Below the pieces are notes generated by a model. It saw only the letters and a list, made by a program, of their open reading frames with translations. It ran no database searches and was not told where the DNA came from. The position numbers and the translations under genes are program-made. A stretch of DNA of 64,000 nucleotides, from NCBI GenBank assembly GCA_944470555.2, contig OX104129.1, positions 48,455,998 to 48,519,997 on the forward strand, in the 5' to 3' direction. The stretch is from Heterobilharzia americana. Lineage: Eukaryota; Platyhelminthes; Trematoda; Strigeidida; Schistosomatidae. Shown piece after piece: positions 12,336 to 25,004 of the stretch; position 1 is the first letter of the stretch; each line of letters begins with the position of its first letter.

Positions 12336-12869
12336 GAATAATGACTATGCTTTGTTTATTAATAGAAACTTAGTCATCTTTCTCGTCATATTTTCCTAAC
12401 TGAAGGGCATTTGTCATATCTAAAACGAATAAATAATAAAACGCCATTATAACTTAAATATCAAGACAATATCCTACTTGACAACGCACTTGAAGTAAAT
12501 GATGAATCTTAATATCATTTTCTTATAATCTTTACCATTTTCGTGAAATTCATGTTCTTACTATCTATTATAAAATGAATGAGTAGTGGAGAACATTTGT
12601 AGCTCCAGTGGATGGTCTTGGTTGTGTTCTCTGAGCTGAGCTCAGAAGTCAAGTTGAAAGTGACTGCGTGAAGCTTTAAATTGTCGAATGAATATCGCCG
12701 ATTGTATACGGGCTTATTTACAATTTTGACGATAATAGCTTTCTTTGATTCGATGGGAATTATTTCCCATATTATCGTCCCGCACTATTTGCTAGTTGTA
12801 AGGCTTTGCATGTACCTGCATTTTTGATTGAGGAAAGAATAACTGACATGAAATTCATACTGAAGTGCA

Positions 12870-13045
12870 CTTTGTGGCTAGGTTGCACACTCTAAAACCC
12901 TTTGGCGTTTGAAGCGGTAGGTACTGGGCTATAGTCTCAGTGGGAACAACATCACTCACTGGGGCCTAGTCACATCGAGTTGACGAGACCCAAATAGGAC
13001 GAAGCGCGCGTCCTGGATTCTATTGTGACTTACAAGCCACTGGTT
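12870..13045 (+). repeat. Sm-alpha-like SINE with near-complete hammerhead
   Basis: A tRNA-like head (GTGGCTAGGTTGC; B-box relic GGGCTATAGTCTCAG) precedes the ribozyme at 12972-13022: TTGACGAG, stem II GACCC-AAATA-GGAC, then GAAGCGCGCGTC and CTGGATTC. Compared with the known schistosome motif, two core differences are visible: C3 is T in TTGACGAG and GAAAC has become GAAGC. The A-to-G change falls in the invariant GAAA, which normally abolishes activity. Confidence 0.75.
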
Positions 13046-13324
13046 CGAGCCCCCCTCCACCCTACCTACCGAGGTTTGGGCAGCCATGTGGTATCACTAG
13101 CCCTCATAAAACATATGTGGCTCACTGCCTGCTACACGGCTGTGCACAAGGTAGCTGAGTGTGTTTCTTTCCGTAGCATGGTGTTAGTCTGTGCTTATTT
13201 CCCCCCTTATTCACTCTTAGCCTTTTCTGCTTCATCTTAACGGTTTCCTTTGGCTGTTCTTTGGCTTTTTCTTCCTGAGCTGTTTTAAATGAAGTAATAA
13301 CTTGTTGGATATACGGACCATTGG

Positions 13325-13545
13325 ATTCCAAACCAGGGGTTCAATGGTAACGTGTTGGTCACGGAATCTAGAGGCCCTGGGTTCGATCCCAGGCGGGGTC
13401 ATAGGTGCATACTGCTGAAAAGTCCCATAGTAGTGGGACAGAACGGCTGTCTAGTGATCCCACGTTTCCAGTGTTCCTCCAAATGATATCAATCTATGAT
13501 GATCACCAACTTGAAAAATCACTAAATCTTCATAAACCGCAAAAT
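13325..13545 (+). repeat. tRNA-headed SINE, family 2
   Basis: The head has a clear B box, GGGTTCGATCCCAGGC, at about 13379-13394, the best tRNA-like promoter in the window. It is followed by GCATACTGCTGAAAAGTCCC, a stem II loop, GGGACAGAACGGCTGTC and TAGTGATCCC. The tail is the family block ATGATATCAATCTATGATGATCACC. The hammerhead core is mutated in both halves (CTGAAAAG and AGAAC). Confidence 0.75.
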
Positions 13546-13869
13546 TCAATTTTCTTAACTAGTAAATTTTACAATAAAGTAATTTAGGCACTCCTCAGAT
13601 GTTATTTTTATTCACGAAAAGATTTATTTCTTAACGTTCTCCTTTACAGATAATATTGTATACATCAACTGATGAAAGTAATAATGACAGGTTTTCTCGA
13701 TTGCAGTTGTTACTTACTACCGAATAAAAAAGTTCATACACCTGTATCAACGCTTGATTAGGCTTGATAAACATACAATCCCGAATCATACATTTTGAGT
13801 TTGCCTGCTACTTAATTATCCACATGATTTCTTCGACTGCTTCCTTAATAATATCCAGTTTCAAAGCAT

Positions 13870-14115
13870 TCATCTCGAAGTGAAATCATTTTGAGAACCA
13901 CTGAAAAACGGGAGTCACTCAACTAGTGTTTCATCGCAACTCGAGACTCTGAAACGCTGCGAAAGAACAACCGTATGCCAGATCTAACCAAGGGTCGTGG
14001 GGTTTTCATAGTGACACATTGCTATTCAGTCACTCAGTTTCTATTCACTGGTTCATGTTCTTAAATTCTATCAATTCTCAGTATAGCTCCAACCATCATA
14101 TCACGTTATCATCAG
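13870..14115 (-). repeat. tRNA-headed SINE, family 2, badly decayed
   Basis: The tail module GAGAACCACTGAAAA (13891-13905 on the plus strand) and the head motif near 14015-14040 (TATTCAGTCACTCAG, complement of CTGAGTGACTGAATA) place a minus-strand copy here. The ribozyme area 13905-13960 retains only scattered matches. Confidence 0.5.
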
Positions 14116-16960
14116 TTGTTTGTTCCCTCATCTATCATAGTCGATCACACAGATCAAAGCTACTCACTAAAACTTCAGGAAAGCCATACAGAAGCCAACA
14201 ACTAACGGTTGCAAAACTGTCATTCACTTTGTGACTGTAATTGATGAAGGAATGTGTCAGTGTATAGAGCTGAATTGATGACAATAAATTCCCATTATGC
14301 TGCTTGTGAGAATAATGTAAAAACGAATGATGATGATAATAATAATAGTACTAATACACCAAATCAATCTGGACTGAGCGTTGTTGTTGGCATAACGATA
14401 ATGAAGATGAGTTTGGTGCTAAAAATAACTACAGGAGTCACCCTTTCCCCATACAGATCCCAAAATCCTCACCAAGTGTTAAGAAGCTAGAAAACTAATC
14501 GGCATTTACATTGCACTGGATAGACATGGAACATGAAATTGATTTTGACGGGACCAATATTTTTCTAAGAGGCTTCGGTTCATACTAAGAAAGATTGACT
14601 ATGGGGGTCCTACATACATGAAATACAAGAATTCCAGAAAGACAAAATGGAGTCCAGTTAGCTGCATCTTGGCAACTACTAATTAGCAAACAGAAAGGGT
14701 GACTCACATATATTCATTACCAGTTTCATCTTCATTATCTCCGCATCAACAAGATACAAACAGGATCGATTTGATGCATTATTATTATTATTAATTTCTA
14801 CTTCATTATGAAAATACAGTGGGAAAATTGATTAATATCAGTTACTCCTTACACTCTAAGATGTTCCCTCTAATGTCTTTTTACATGCGCAAACAACTAC
14901 GTAACAAATACAATTTTGTGATTATTATCGGTAGTTATTCTCGAAATGTCAAAATTAAAAAGTTACCGCTTTAAATATTCATCACAGAAATATTTATAGT
15001 GCATTGGTTGCGGTGTCATTTGTGACCTTTCCAGTGACTTTAGTATTAATAAATGAGTGACCTTGAAGTTCGCTCTAGCAACCTCTGACATAACCAGTTA
15101 GATTTCTTTGAATAGAGCGAGATCAACAGCCTCAGTAGAATAGCGTGGATCTATTTCATTTCTCTGTTTTTTTATCAATTGCTTACAACCTAAAATAATT
15201 TTAACATCGATTTACATAGATGTTTGCATACTTGAGTCAGTTTGACAGAAAACTGTCGACTTGAAATACAGATAACATCGGTATGGCATAATCGAAGGCA
15301 TACGAAATGAGTAAAATATAGAAAATTAAATTTCATATTTCGGCTAAAATATAATCTCTCATGAAATGAAGAAACCTATTCGGTTATTTCACTTGTTGCC
15401 TGGATGGCTTATAGAGTCACTCTTTTGGAATGAGACCATTTATAATTTTGCCAGTCACTTGTCTAAAATCCACTCATATGTTACAGGATTTTAGGATTAT
15501 CGGGCGAAATTTCGGGTGTTACATTAACAACCATCATTACAAGTGTCTTTGAACCCAGCCTAGCCTATGAGTCTTATATTCAAGGGGTATTATAGTGATT
15601 GCGTATTAGTTATTTGTATTGTATACTGACTAGCGCTATTAGTGAAATAGTTAGTAGATATACACTTTTATGCTTTCTCGTTGCATCTGCCACCATCTGT
15701 CATTACTACTTTTCGACGAGTTCACTTATGTTACTGTAGATACAACTACCCTTTGTGCGATACACATTTTATTAAATTGCTTTACGAAACTCGAAAGTCA
15801 AAGGAAGAAAGTAGGACCTTTACTGAGCTAAATTAACAGAATATGAGGGGCGAAAAATTCAATGAATGGAAGTCAAGCAGATCCTCAGAATCCTTTGAGG
15901 CCACCAGTCAAGCAACCAACATAACTCCTACTAGAAGTCAGAGACTTCATAATTTAGTTGCATATTCTTATCTGAACACTTTTTAGCTTTCCACTAACCC
16001 AATCCTACTTCGGCTAACATTGCTCATCGACGAAAGCAACACATTTTAGTTGGGAAACATACAATCTCATTGATATCTTACTTGGCTTGGATGGCATTCT
16101 GTCTTTTACATGAACATTATCTACCTAACAGTCTCACTGCATATGTGGATGTTTTAAGATATCTGTAATCAGCAGCATGTAGCCTTCATATACCTGCGGT
16201 TCTCAAGAGTTGTAACTCACAGCTATGAATCAGAGCAGAGAAAACTGCTACGCAATGAGGACAGTCGTATATTAAGTCTGACATCACACGTTGATCAAGT
16301 TGGTAAATGTCATACGAACCTTTCATATCCTGACCAAAATTTCCTTCCAAATAAATGGATTGGTTTAGTCTTTCAACTACTTCACTGCCTACCGTTTAAG
16401 CAGACATAGGTAAAGATTAGTCCTGAATGCTTCGTCGTGTAATTAGTTAACTGACGGAAATTGTATGCCAAACATCAATGTAGTACCATCTTAATACTGA
16501 GATAAAATTAAACACGATGATGCAAGACACTTTTAAAGATTTATAACAACACCTACTAATTATCTGTTTTAAACAATAGAAACCTGGTCCATTATATCCT
16601 CTCTATTATCTATTTTCTTCATACCCTTCCTGACGTAAATATTAATAATATCTCCATTAATTATATCAGTAACAACAGTATCAACAGTTATTTTATTAAA
16701 GCGAATGGTGCAAAATACAGATAAACGGAATATCACTTTTCATGTTGATATTTCCGTGTACTCTTTAATTCACTACTCCTCTCTCTCTCTCCACTGTTGT
16801 CTCGCTGGGATAGTAAATGTATGTTATTATACATTCAAACTTACGCTAGTAATGTTGAAATGTCCCCATATAATAGGTCATTTTGAATACTGATCATATG
16901 TACACAAATACATAACGGTAAAATAGTGCGTGATGATGATGAAGACAACGATAACCAATA
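14116..16960. other. Gene-free stretch
   Basis: No gene was recognised. A half copy of the foldback element (GAAGAAACCTATTCGGTTATTT to GGCTTATAGAGTCACTC) lies at 15355-15427. Short (ATT)n and (AAT)n tracts occur at 14331-14346 and about 14780. The segment just before 17030 would be the 3' flank of the GPCR gene on the minus strand and probably holds its untranslated end; no single polyadenylation signal could be chosen. Confidence 0.4.
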
Positions 16961-17029
16961 GGTTATTGATTGGATAGCCTGTTGTATGGTGATGCTGATG
17001 GGGATGTGATAGTGAGGTTGAATGACTTT

Positions 17030-17112
17030 TCAAGAATTGGATATATTACTGTTGTACAATATTTGATCTTTATTACAATTGATGCATTGGTTTTCAGTAT
17101 GAAAGTTAACAG

Positions 17113-17146
<34 letters not shown>

Positions 17147-20068
17147 GTTATCATTATTTTCATGATTATTATGACTCCTTTTATGTTGATCATTACATGA
17201 TGGAGTGGTTTGCTGTTGATTATGATTACGTTTTTGTCTATTACAATTTATAATCTGTGTACATTTTAAAAAGTATATAAATGCCTGTCTAAATTGGACG
17301 TTGAATAAAGCATATAATATTGGATTTATTGTACTGTTTACATAACCTAGCCATGTAACAAATTTACGTAGATCAGGTATATCTGGACATAATTGTTCAC
17401 CGCATAGTCCTCTTACTAAATACATTAGTGTAAATGGTATCCATGATAGAGCAAAGATAATAATTATCAATCCCATACGTTTTGTTGCACGTCTTTCTCG
17501 TTGTTCTATGCGTTCCATTACTTGATCTTGTTGTAACTGTTTTTGGTATTGTATTTGTTGCAATGGATCAGCACTATGTAATTGTTCATCTTGATGCTGA
17601 TTATTTTGCTGATATTGTTCTAGTGTCGTAGATGTCGTTGATAGTCTAGTTGGGCAGTCATCACCCCTGTCCACTCCTTTATTTCCTTCTTTGAAAATGG
17701 CTAATTGTTCGTGTTGCTGCTGTCTATATTTAGTTGAAGACAGTCTATTTAAAATTACTCTTTTATATTTAAATTTGTGCGCGTTATTCTTTTTTGTTAT
17801 TAAAACCGTCACTGTATCACAACTGTCACTACTTGGAGATGTAGCGACAGTAGTGGAAGTGATAACAAGAGGGGTTTCACTGCAAGGATTATTTAGATTT
17901 GTATTGTCACCGGCTTCGTCACTTTGTGTACAACGAATATTTTCACCGCTCTTGTCTAACATCTTATTGAACTTAGTTATTTTAGAACTATGTTTATCTA
18001 TGTTAGGATTGTTCTGTTTACAAGTGTCATTCAATTCCTTAACTTTTCGGCCGGATTTTTCTTCATTTTGATGATTATTGCTTATCTTACTAATCTTATT
18101 ACTATTACCTTGATTATCACAGTGATTATAAGGTGAAACTGTAGATGAAGTGTTGCTGATGACATAATCTAGCTCACTTGTTGTATTTAAACCGACAGTT
18201 GGACTAATTGGATAATGTTTTTGTCGTTCTACAGATAAGGAATGAATCCGATAAGAAGGCAGATGCTGATGATGAGGAGAATGGGAAGAGAAAGAAGGAA
18301 GAGAACAGTTTATACCCATAGTTCCTCTCGATGTAGACCCTGAAGAATTGTGTGAATGGGAATGTTTCTTTAGCCTTGATGTCGGTATTAAACCATCACT
18401 CTTTATGCATTTCAAGTGATTTTGATTTGAATTCGACCCAGATTTCAATTTATTCCTACTTACTCTTAAGGACTGATAAACTGAAGTTGGTGGATGGCAG
18501 GATGATGATGATGATGCAGAAGATGATGAAGATGCTCCTAATGAACGAGATGCTGAAGATATTGCTGAAGAAGAATTACTTGGTGAGGATGATGATGATG
18601 ACAACTTAAGTAGTGGAATTGATTGTAGAGTTGTTTTACTTTGTAAATCATCTTTATTTCCGTCATGATTTATATTTACAGTACATATTAGTTTGCTATT
18701 AATGGTACCTGTAGTATTGAAATTTTCACCATTGTTACTTATAATTTTACCAGGGATGCCAGTATTACTAACAGTATTCGTATTAGTCTCAGTAATAGTA
18801 ATGGTAGTAGTTGTAGTAGTAGTAGTGGTGGTGGTATTACTACCAAAATTATGAATATGTAAATTCCAGTCTGTTGTTGAATCTTTATTTGTATTGTCCA
18901 ATGTTGACGTCTGATAACAATGACAATAACGTTCACAATGATGGCAATAACACGAACAACCACACGTGCAACAACAACAACAACAACATGAATAAGATGG
19001 TGATATTGAAGATGGTGAAGATGCGGAACAGTGCTTATGACTAATTCCACTTACTGTATTCTCATTTTCAGCATTCACACTGTTTGTACTAGGTGTATTC
19101 ACGGCTATCTTAATGCCTGCCATTATTGAACTGATTGTTTTTGTTGTTTTGGTGGTGGTTGTTGTATATTTCTTGGAAATGTTGTTATTCACTTCAGAAG
19201 CCAATAATTGACCTTTACCAGTAATCATTTCGTCACTGATTTGATTAAACATTTTATCTCCGATAAGGACACCTAGTGCTGGCGGTGGCGGTTTACGTAT
19301 CTGTCTTGATTGTCGGATTAGACGTGTTCTCCTTTGAAGTATAATAAATATCTTGGTATATAATATGATCATAATTATTAGTGGGATTATAAATGAACCC
19401 ATAGCAGAATATACTATGTAATGAGCCTCAGTGAATAAAACACATTCATAACCATTTAATTCTGGAATATAGACATGAGTACTTGTAGATGACAGTTTTT
19501 GTTTATACCCCTCAGTCCAATTATCTGTTGTAGCAGAGAGTGAATATGATGCGAAGGAGGAGATTGAGTAGAGATGGGTAGAGTTCTTTTGAATATTATC
19601 TACGGCTTTACTTCCCCAACCTAAGAGACCTGGTAAACATATTAATCCAGATAATATCCATACAAATAGTATATAACAAATGACGCGTCTTCTACTTTGA
19701 TTTCCACGATACCATATTGGAAAGGTTGTAGCAGTGAAACGATCAAACGCTATTGTAACTAAACTCCATACTGATGCTGTGCAGTAAAAAACGTCAAGTG
19801 TCAACCAGAAATCACATAGAACTGGCCCAAATAACCATACACCAGTTGCATCAGTTGTTGCTGAGAATGGAAGTACCGTAATTGCCAATAAGAGATCACT
19901 TAATGCTAAATTCCCAATTAATAGATTCGATGTTGAACGTAGTCGTCGGAAGCGAAATAATGCAGCAAAGACCAAAGCATTACCAATTGCAGTTAATAAG
20001 GTGATTAATAGAAAAATTAAGGATATAATCACGAATAACCAATTAGAATATGTTACACTTATTTGCAT
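17030..20068 (-). CDS. Rhodopsin-family GPCR, biogenic-amine-receptor type, with very long third intracellular loop
   Basis: A seven-helix receptor, expected in the plasma membrane, of 1012 residues from one uninterrupted exon. Seen in the sequence: TM1 about 10-37 with N30; TM2 with NLALSD, D58; TM3 with C85, the amine-binding D92 and DRF at 109-111 in place of DRY; C209 in loop 2; TM5 with S221 and S225 at the two positions that bind catechol groups, and P229; TM6 with FALSWIPFT; TM7 with WLGYVN then NPILY. D3.32, the TM5 serines and W/Y/N of TM7 support a biogenic-amine ligand. TM6 has Phe-Thr after the proline where most amine receptors have Phe-Phe. Loop 3 spans about 245-860 and holds runs of Cys, Thr and Ser; the C tail has a long Asn run. 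The N-terminal tail is only about 9 residues. Ligand (dopamine, octopamine, tyramine or other) cannot be named from sequence. Codon-level runs are microsatellite-derived. Confidence 0.92.
17113..17150. repeat. (ATT)n microsatellite coding the Asn run of the GPCR tail
   Basis: About a dozen ATT units on the plus strand read as AAT (Asn) codons on the minus strand, inside the receptor's C-terminal tail. Length changes here stay in frame. Confidence 0.9.
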
Positions 20069-20629
20069 TTGATGGTACCTATTGATGGATAAAATTATTT
20101 TTTCTGATGTAACATATGTTCATTGTATGTATATAAGTTGTGTAAGTTAATTAAATACTTCGGTTTTAATACTTTTCCTGGATTTATTTACATTCTTCGG
20201 GAACAGTATACGATTGTTTTTTGCCGTTTCAAAAACTATCTGTCAACTTGATTTAACACTCATACAACTGGTTGACAAACTCACCAATCAGATTTTTTGC
20301 TTTCTTATTGGTGGTTAGCATTAGCTAGATTTTTCCTTTAACGTGACCCAGCGTAGAACTGTGTGCTAACGTTAAATGGAGATGCAGGCACATTAATTAA
20401 GTTCGTGATATAACCACTAAGCTAACTGAGGTATACTGTGATTGGCGCTGCATGTCATCACCAAATCTTTATTAAGTGCATAAACCACAGGTTTTACAGA
20501 GACTAGAGCTTAAAGATTTTCAAAAAAATAGGTTTTCTTGACAAATTTGAATAATGCAAGAACAAAGACATATGCAGAATAAAATGGGTTGTCTGCAAAT
20601 ACTCTACAACTGAATGAAGCTTTAGAAAT
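20069..20629. other. Upstream flank of the GPCR gene
   Basis: This is the 5' side of the minus-strand receptor. No upstream coding exon or clear core promoter was recognised. The part nearest the start codon is AT-rich; a GATTTTTTGC-type tract and the module TGGTTAGCATTAGCTAG occur without a known role. Confidence 0.4.
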
Positions 20630-20640
20630 AATAATGACAT
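20630..20640. repeat. Target-site duplication, left copy
   Basis: AATAATGACAT here is repeated exactly at 21712-21722, on the two sides of the truncated LINE. Eleven bases is a usual length for a non-LTR insertion. Confidence 0.75.
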
Positions 20641-21326
20641 TATTATTATTATTATCATTATTATTATTTGTCCCTTGGGTTCCTAATGGAACGTAGGGCT
20701 TCAGCAGCACGTCTCCAATGCGCTCTGTTCTCTGAAATCTTTTGAACATGGCTCCACGACAGCCCACAAGCTCTCATTTCCTCCTCACATGATCTCCTCC
20801 ATGTCACCCTCGGACGCCCAACTCGTCGCTTCATTTCGGGGTTCCACTCGAGGGCCTGGCCTGACGCGTGATGTCCCCAGTCGGCCTTCTCAGTACATGC
20901 CTAATCCATCTCCACTTCCTTCCAGTGCATATTTGTTTTGCGATAGGTTCTTGGTTCGTCGCCAGCCAGAGTTCCTTGTTGCTTATTCTTTCTGGCAATC
21001 CATCTGATCTTCAGTATCGAGCCAGCGTAGGCAGTTGTTGATGAATGTCTGTAGTTTGTTGGAAATGCATTTCGTAACGCGCCAAGTCTCTGAGCCATAT
21101 AGAAGCACTGACTTGACTGGATTGGTGTTGAAAATCCGAATCTTGTTCCACATGCTGAGTGCAGAAGATCTCCACACTGGTTTCAGGCTAATGAACGTCT
21201 GTCTTGCTTTTCCGATTCTGACTTTGACATCCTCGTCTGTGCCGCCTGTAGTTGAGACTGTGCTGCCCAGATAGGTGAAGGAAGCTACTTCCTTTAAGTT
21301 TCTCCCGTTGATGGTGATTGGAGCTT

Positions 21327-21357
<31 letters not shown>

Positions 21358-21711
21358 GTTGGGTATCTTCATCACTTCTGTCTTCTCTACATTCACTTGA
21401 AGGAAGTGCCGTCTTCGCTGCCTCTTCTGCCAACTTATTAGTTTTCGCCTGTAGATCTTCCAGTTTGTGTGACATCAGACACAAGTCATCTTTGGCGAAA
21501 TCCAAGTCTTCTAGGTTCTTTTCTGCGGTTCAGCGTATCCCCCTCTTCTCGCTCCTCACTATTTGTTGCGTGATCCAGTCGACCACAATCAGGAATATCA
21601 TGGATGATAGTAGGTGGCAGCCTTGTTTCACTTCTGTCTTCACTTCAAAATCATCACTGAGCTTCCCATTGTGAACTACTTGGTATATGGCGTCTTCATA
21701 TAGTTGTTGAA
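20641..21711 (-). mobile_element. 5'-truncated RTE-like LINE, second family, with (ATT)n-type tail
   Basis: Read on the minus strand, it starts inside RT with YEDAIYQVVHNG and EVKQGCHLLSSMIF (usually RQGCLLSPFLF), then DFAKDDLCLMSH, the catalytic box, in which a Lys splits the expected ADD. It continues through KTEVMKIPN, TYLGSTVS, a GSETW motif and the C-terminal CLRWL segment. The segments lie in different frames, so it is a dead copy. It ends at a run of ATT-type units (20641-20669), the short tandem tail typical of RTE elements. A (CAA)n tract inside gives a poly-Gln run near 21331-21357. It is a different family from the element at 57.7 kb. Confidence 0.85.
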
Positions 21712-21722
21712 AATAATGACAT
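21712..21722. repeat. Target-site duplication, right copy
   Basis: Exact repeat of 20630-20640, marking the 5' junction of the truncated LINE. Confidence 0.75.
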
Positions 21723-22034
21723 AACATACCTTAAATATGTAAACACAAATGAAGATTTGAAATCCAGGATTAACAATGAGATAGTGAATTGAGGGAAAAT
21801 AGGATTAATAATTATAGACCTTGGAGCTGTGGAAAAGGGGGGGACAGCATATAGATCGAAGTGTAAAACAAGAGGTTGTTGAAGAAAGAGGTAGTAGGTT
21901 ACATAATTACACTTAACCGGGAAGACAGATCGGCCCCGATGCGTTGGTCAGTGGCCAACAAAATCTCTACACCGATACAGAAGAATAGGTTGACTTTTAC
22001 CAACTTACCTCATCTGTGACACCCCCAAGATATC

Positions 22035-22750
22035 TGATTGTCTATTAAGGGCCACGTGTACTGTGTTGCAGTTTGCCCTGTTCTACTGTATAGCTATAAA
22101 ACATGGGCACTAAAGTTAGAAGATATCATAAGGCTTTTGGTATTTGACTACCGTTGCTTTTGTAGCATAGGCTGTGTTTCGTGGTGTCACCACGTGAGTA
22201 ACATAGAAGTCAGGTGTAGTGTCTTAGGTAGGAGAGGTAAGACAGTTGGTGCTGTTGAGAGCCTTCATCGACTGAGATGGCTGGCTGGGACATACGTTAC
22301 GTATACCTAGTCACCATCTGGCTTGTCCCGCAACGTTGTCTGAAGTAGGATTAGGCTAGAAAAAGCCTCAGATAGGGGGCGGCAGGCTAAAACATAGCAT
22401 CAGTGCACGAAGTCCTTGACTGTTGGTTTGAGCAATGTAACGTGATGGAGACTAGACGGTTGGGGTCCACAGGACAAGAGAAACAAGTGGTTGGATACTC
22501 TAGATGATATGACTCAGAATCTATGCCAGTATCGCAGGTGCAACACACATTATCTTCATCTTAACTATAATTAATCTTATAATTTTCTCATTCTTCCTTC
22601 CTCTTTTATTACTTTCTACTCCTACTTTCTTTTACCAATTTTTTTCTTTCATCTTCCATTTTATTACCTTGTTACTTGATGTGGCGGTATGAAGTGTGGT
22701 AAAGTAGACCGTTATGCAGTAATGTCTGGTCTTATGTCGATCTTAATGAT
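22035..22750 (+). mobile_element. RTE-like LINE, 3' fragment
   Basis: It matches 59.58-60.28 kb almost throughout: a VLLYSYKTWALKLEDI segment (CETW region), then CSIGCVSWCHHVSNIEVRCSVLG, then SLHRLRWLAG. The 3' end runs into ATGATGATG-like repeats at about 22743, as in the long copy. It is open for 90 codons, but it lacks the RT core and is truncated. Confidence 0.8.
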
Positions 22751-23820
22751 GATGTTGGTGACATAATTACATGAAAAAAATGGAAAAACGTCAGATTGGG
22801 TAATTAGCATTCAGTAAGTAATGAATGGAGAGATCATGCATACAAAATTGGCCTTGAAATAAAATGAGCTCATTTTATGCCGCAAATGCCCTTGTTCCTC
22901 CATGTTGAAATAAAGATTTGTGTTAGCTTAAAACGAATATATCCAATCCAAATTGTCTACATTCTTTTATTGTGAAATATTTCATAGTATGCGCTTTATT
23001 AGACATCTAGATTTATTCGTTTTCTACCGTATTAAGTATGTTAACATTGTTACTAACTTTCTCTTGCTTCTACCTGATGCATAGAAAGTTGTTCAAAATC
23101 AACCATTAATATCTTTTTTGTTTATTACTTTTCCCTTTGGGATTATTGTCGCTTGTGAGAATTTATTATACTCTAAATTTGGTTCGAAAACAAATGAACT
23201 AGTGATATCATTGATGTATGTTAACATATCACGTTTATGTTGTAACACAGGATATTCTAAAATTGGAATTTTTCTACGAAAGTGCTGAAAATTAATTGTA
23301 TCACTGAAATAACTGATGACGTATTGTTTTCAAGATCTAGAATGACAGTGTTCAGTCCACTAGGGATCCTAAAACTAGTCGCAATGAAATGAATATCATA
23401 ATTTCGCTCAAATCATCCTTAGCTTTTATCCAAACTAGACCAACCTCATTTATGAACTTTGTACACGTGTTTATATGATGAATAATGTACAGTAGTCAAC
23501 TGTTAGAAATATTACTCTTTGATCGTCAAACTACCTTTTCTTCCGGTTTAGCAGATTTTGAATAATATAACTGAACTCCGGAAAGTAATCTGTTCAGGTG
23601 TGTTTGCGAGAAAAAAGGTTGTTTTCTTTAAAACAAATCCTCAGTGTCAAAAGGAAGCATTGTAAAACCATGAATCAATGCCTCCAATATTTATTGAATA
23701 AAAAAATAGCCTACATTTTTGCACCGTGTAATGAACTGTAGACTGAAGAGTATTGACCAGGTAACTGGAAAAATGACCTGTGGTTTCTACGCCCTAATGT
23801 GAGATACTAACCTACGACGA
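22751..23820. other. Gene-free stretch
   Basis: No protein motif, repeat family or RNA gene was recognised on either strand. Confidence 0.4.
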
Positions 23821-23821
23821 A

Positions 23822-23824
<3 letters not shown>

Positions 23825-23903
<79 letters not shown>
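23825..23903. repeat. (AT)n microsatellite, about 79 bp
   Basis: Perfect alternating AT. It can extrude as a cruciform and is probably length-variable. Confidence 0.95.
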
Positions 23904-23905
<2 letters not shown>

Positions 23906-25000
23906 GAATATAGAGATCTCGTAGCACCCTTTACTCATCTAAACTTGCTACGGATGCTCGTTTGTTTTCAAGTGTTTGTTTTTTTCCTTCAGTCTTTGCT
24001 TTATTGAATTATGAATGTTTTCTATCGTTGTTGTTTTCGCTGTGGATGATATTAGTTACGAGAGGGATAATGCTTGTAACATTTTGTTTTATTCTATCAT
24101 TATTTATCTTTATTTTTCATGTCAACAGTATGATGAAGTAATCAGTGAATTGTGTCTATCGCTGGTTACTGTCTACAAATATGAAATTGTTTGCTCTAAT
24201 CGAAAAAGAAATTTTGGAAAACATTATTAACAAGATACTAAGAGTGATTAAAGTGACCAAACGTCTTTCATGCAGACATTTCATGAGCGAAATAAGACGC
24301 CAGCTGATGACTATAGATGAAGGTAGCGCTAAATGATGAATTGAAGTTGAAAAAGGTGAATTATTAGACTTCAACAACGTACTTACTGCAGCATCTGATG
24401 GTATTCCATTGTCTTGTGTTTGGAGGTAAGGTTAAGCCGGAAAATAAACAGAATAGCCACCCAGTAGTACTTGATTTTCATTACTTCTTTAGCGTGTCTC
24501 CAACTGATTACTAATTTAAACGCGTAAACCAGTCTATTAAGAAAATGTGCACGCCTTATTTTGACTGGTAGATATAACTGTTCTAAGACATTGAACATTA
24601 CAGACTCGAGTCGTATATGAAATATAGATTTCCAGGATATTGTTGGTGTAGTCCATCTGCATCAACAAGCATATTGTCCATAAACTTCTTAGTGCTTTCA
24701 GTCACTGAGGTAGCTTTTTGTTGCTTCATTTAAAAGGCTACTAAATGCTGGATCTTTTAGCGGGCCACAATGGGTGAATATAGAAATATTCAAAACCGGA
24801 GGCAGACATCACTATTGATATATGTGATTCTGGAATCTCCGCACTACTTATGTACTGTTTAGTGATGTTCACTTTCGAATTCTGTTTTATCTGCTATTTG
24901 GTTCGCTTCACTTAAGTAATGATAGATAACCTTGAAAATCATGAAGCAAACCCCTACTTAAATAAATAAAAGCATAAAAGTAGTATTCATCACAGACTAA
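23904..25000. other. Stretch without a supported gene
   Basis: A good splice-acceptor look-alike (TTTATTTTTCATGTCAACAG ending at about 24129) precedes two overlapping short frames, one rich in Ile, Lys and Glu (24145-24336). No family was recognised and no matching donor was clear, so no exon is called. Confidence 0.3.
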
Positions 25001-25004
25001 CAGT

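Noticed and set aside
13325..13400. A true tRNA gene
   Set aside because: A good B box is present, but the acceptor and anticodon stems do not close, and the segment continues as a family-2 SINE.
18352..18609. Open frames on the plus strand inside 17.6-18.7 kb and minus-strand alternatives at 18.7-19.1 kb
   Set aside because: They are antisense or out-of-frame shadows of the GPCR loop and only mirror its simple repeats (Met or Val runs).
23825..23903. Origin or regulatory role for the (AT)n tract
   Set aside because: It is a plain microsatellite; nothing around it supports a function.
24129..24336. Possible exon after a strong acceptor-like tract
   Set aside because: No donor, no family match, and two competing frames; AT-rich DNA makes such tracts common.
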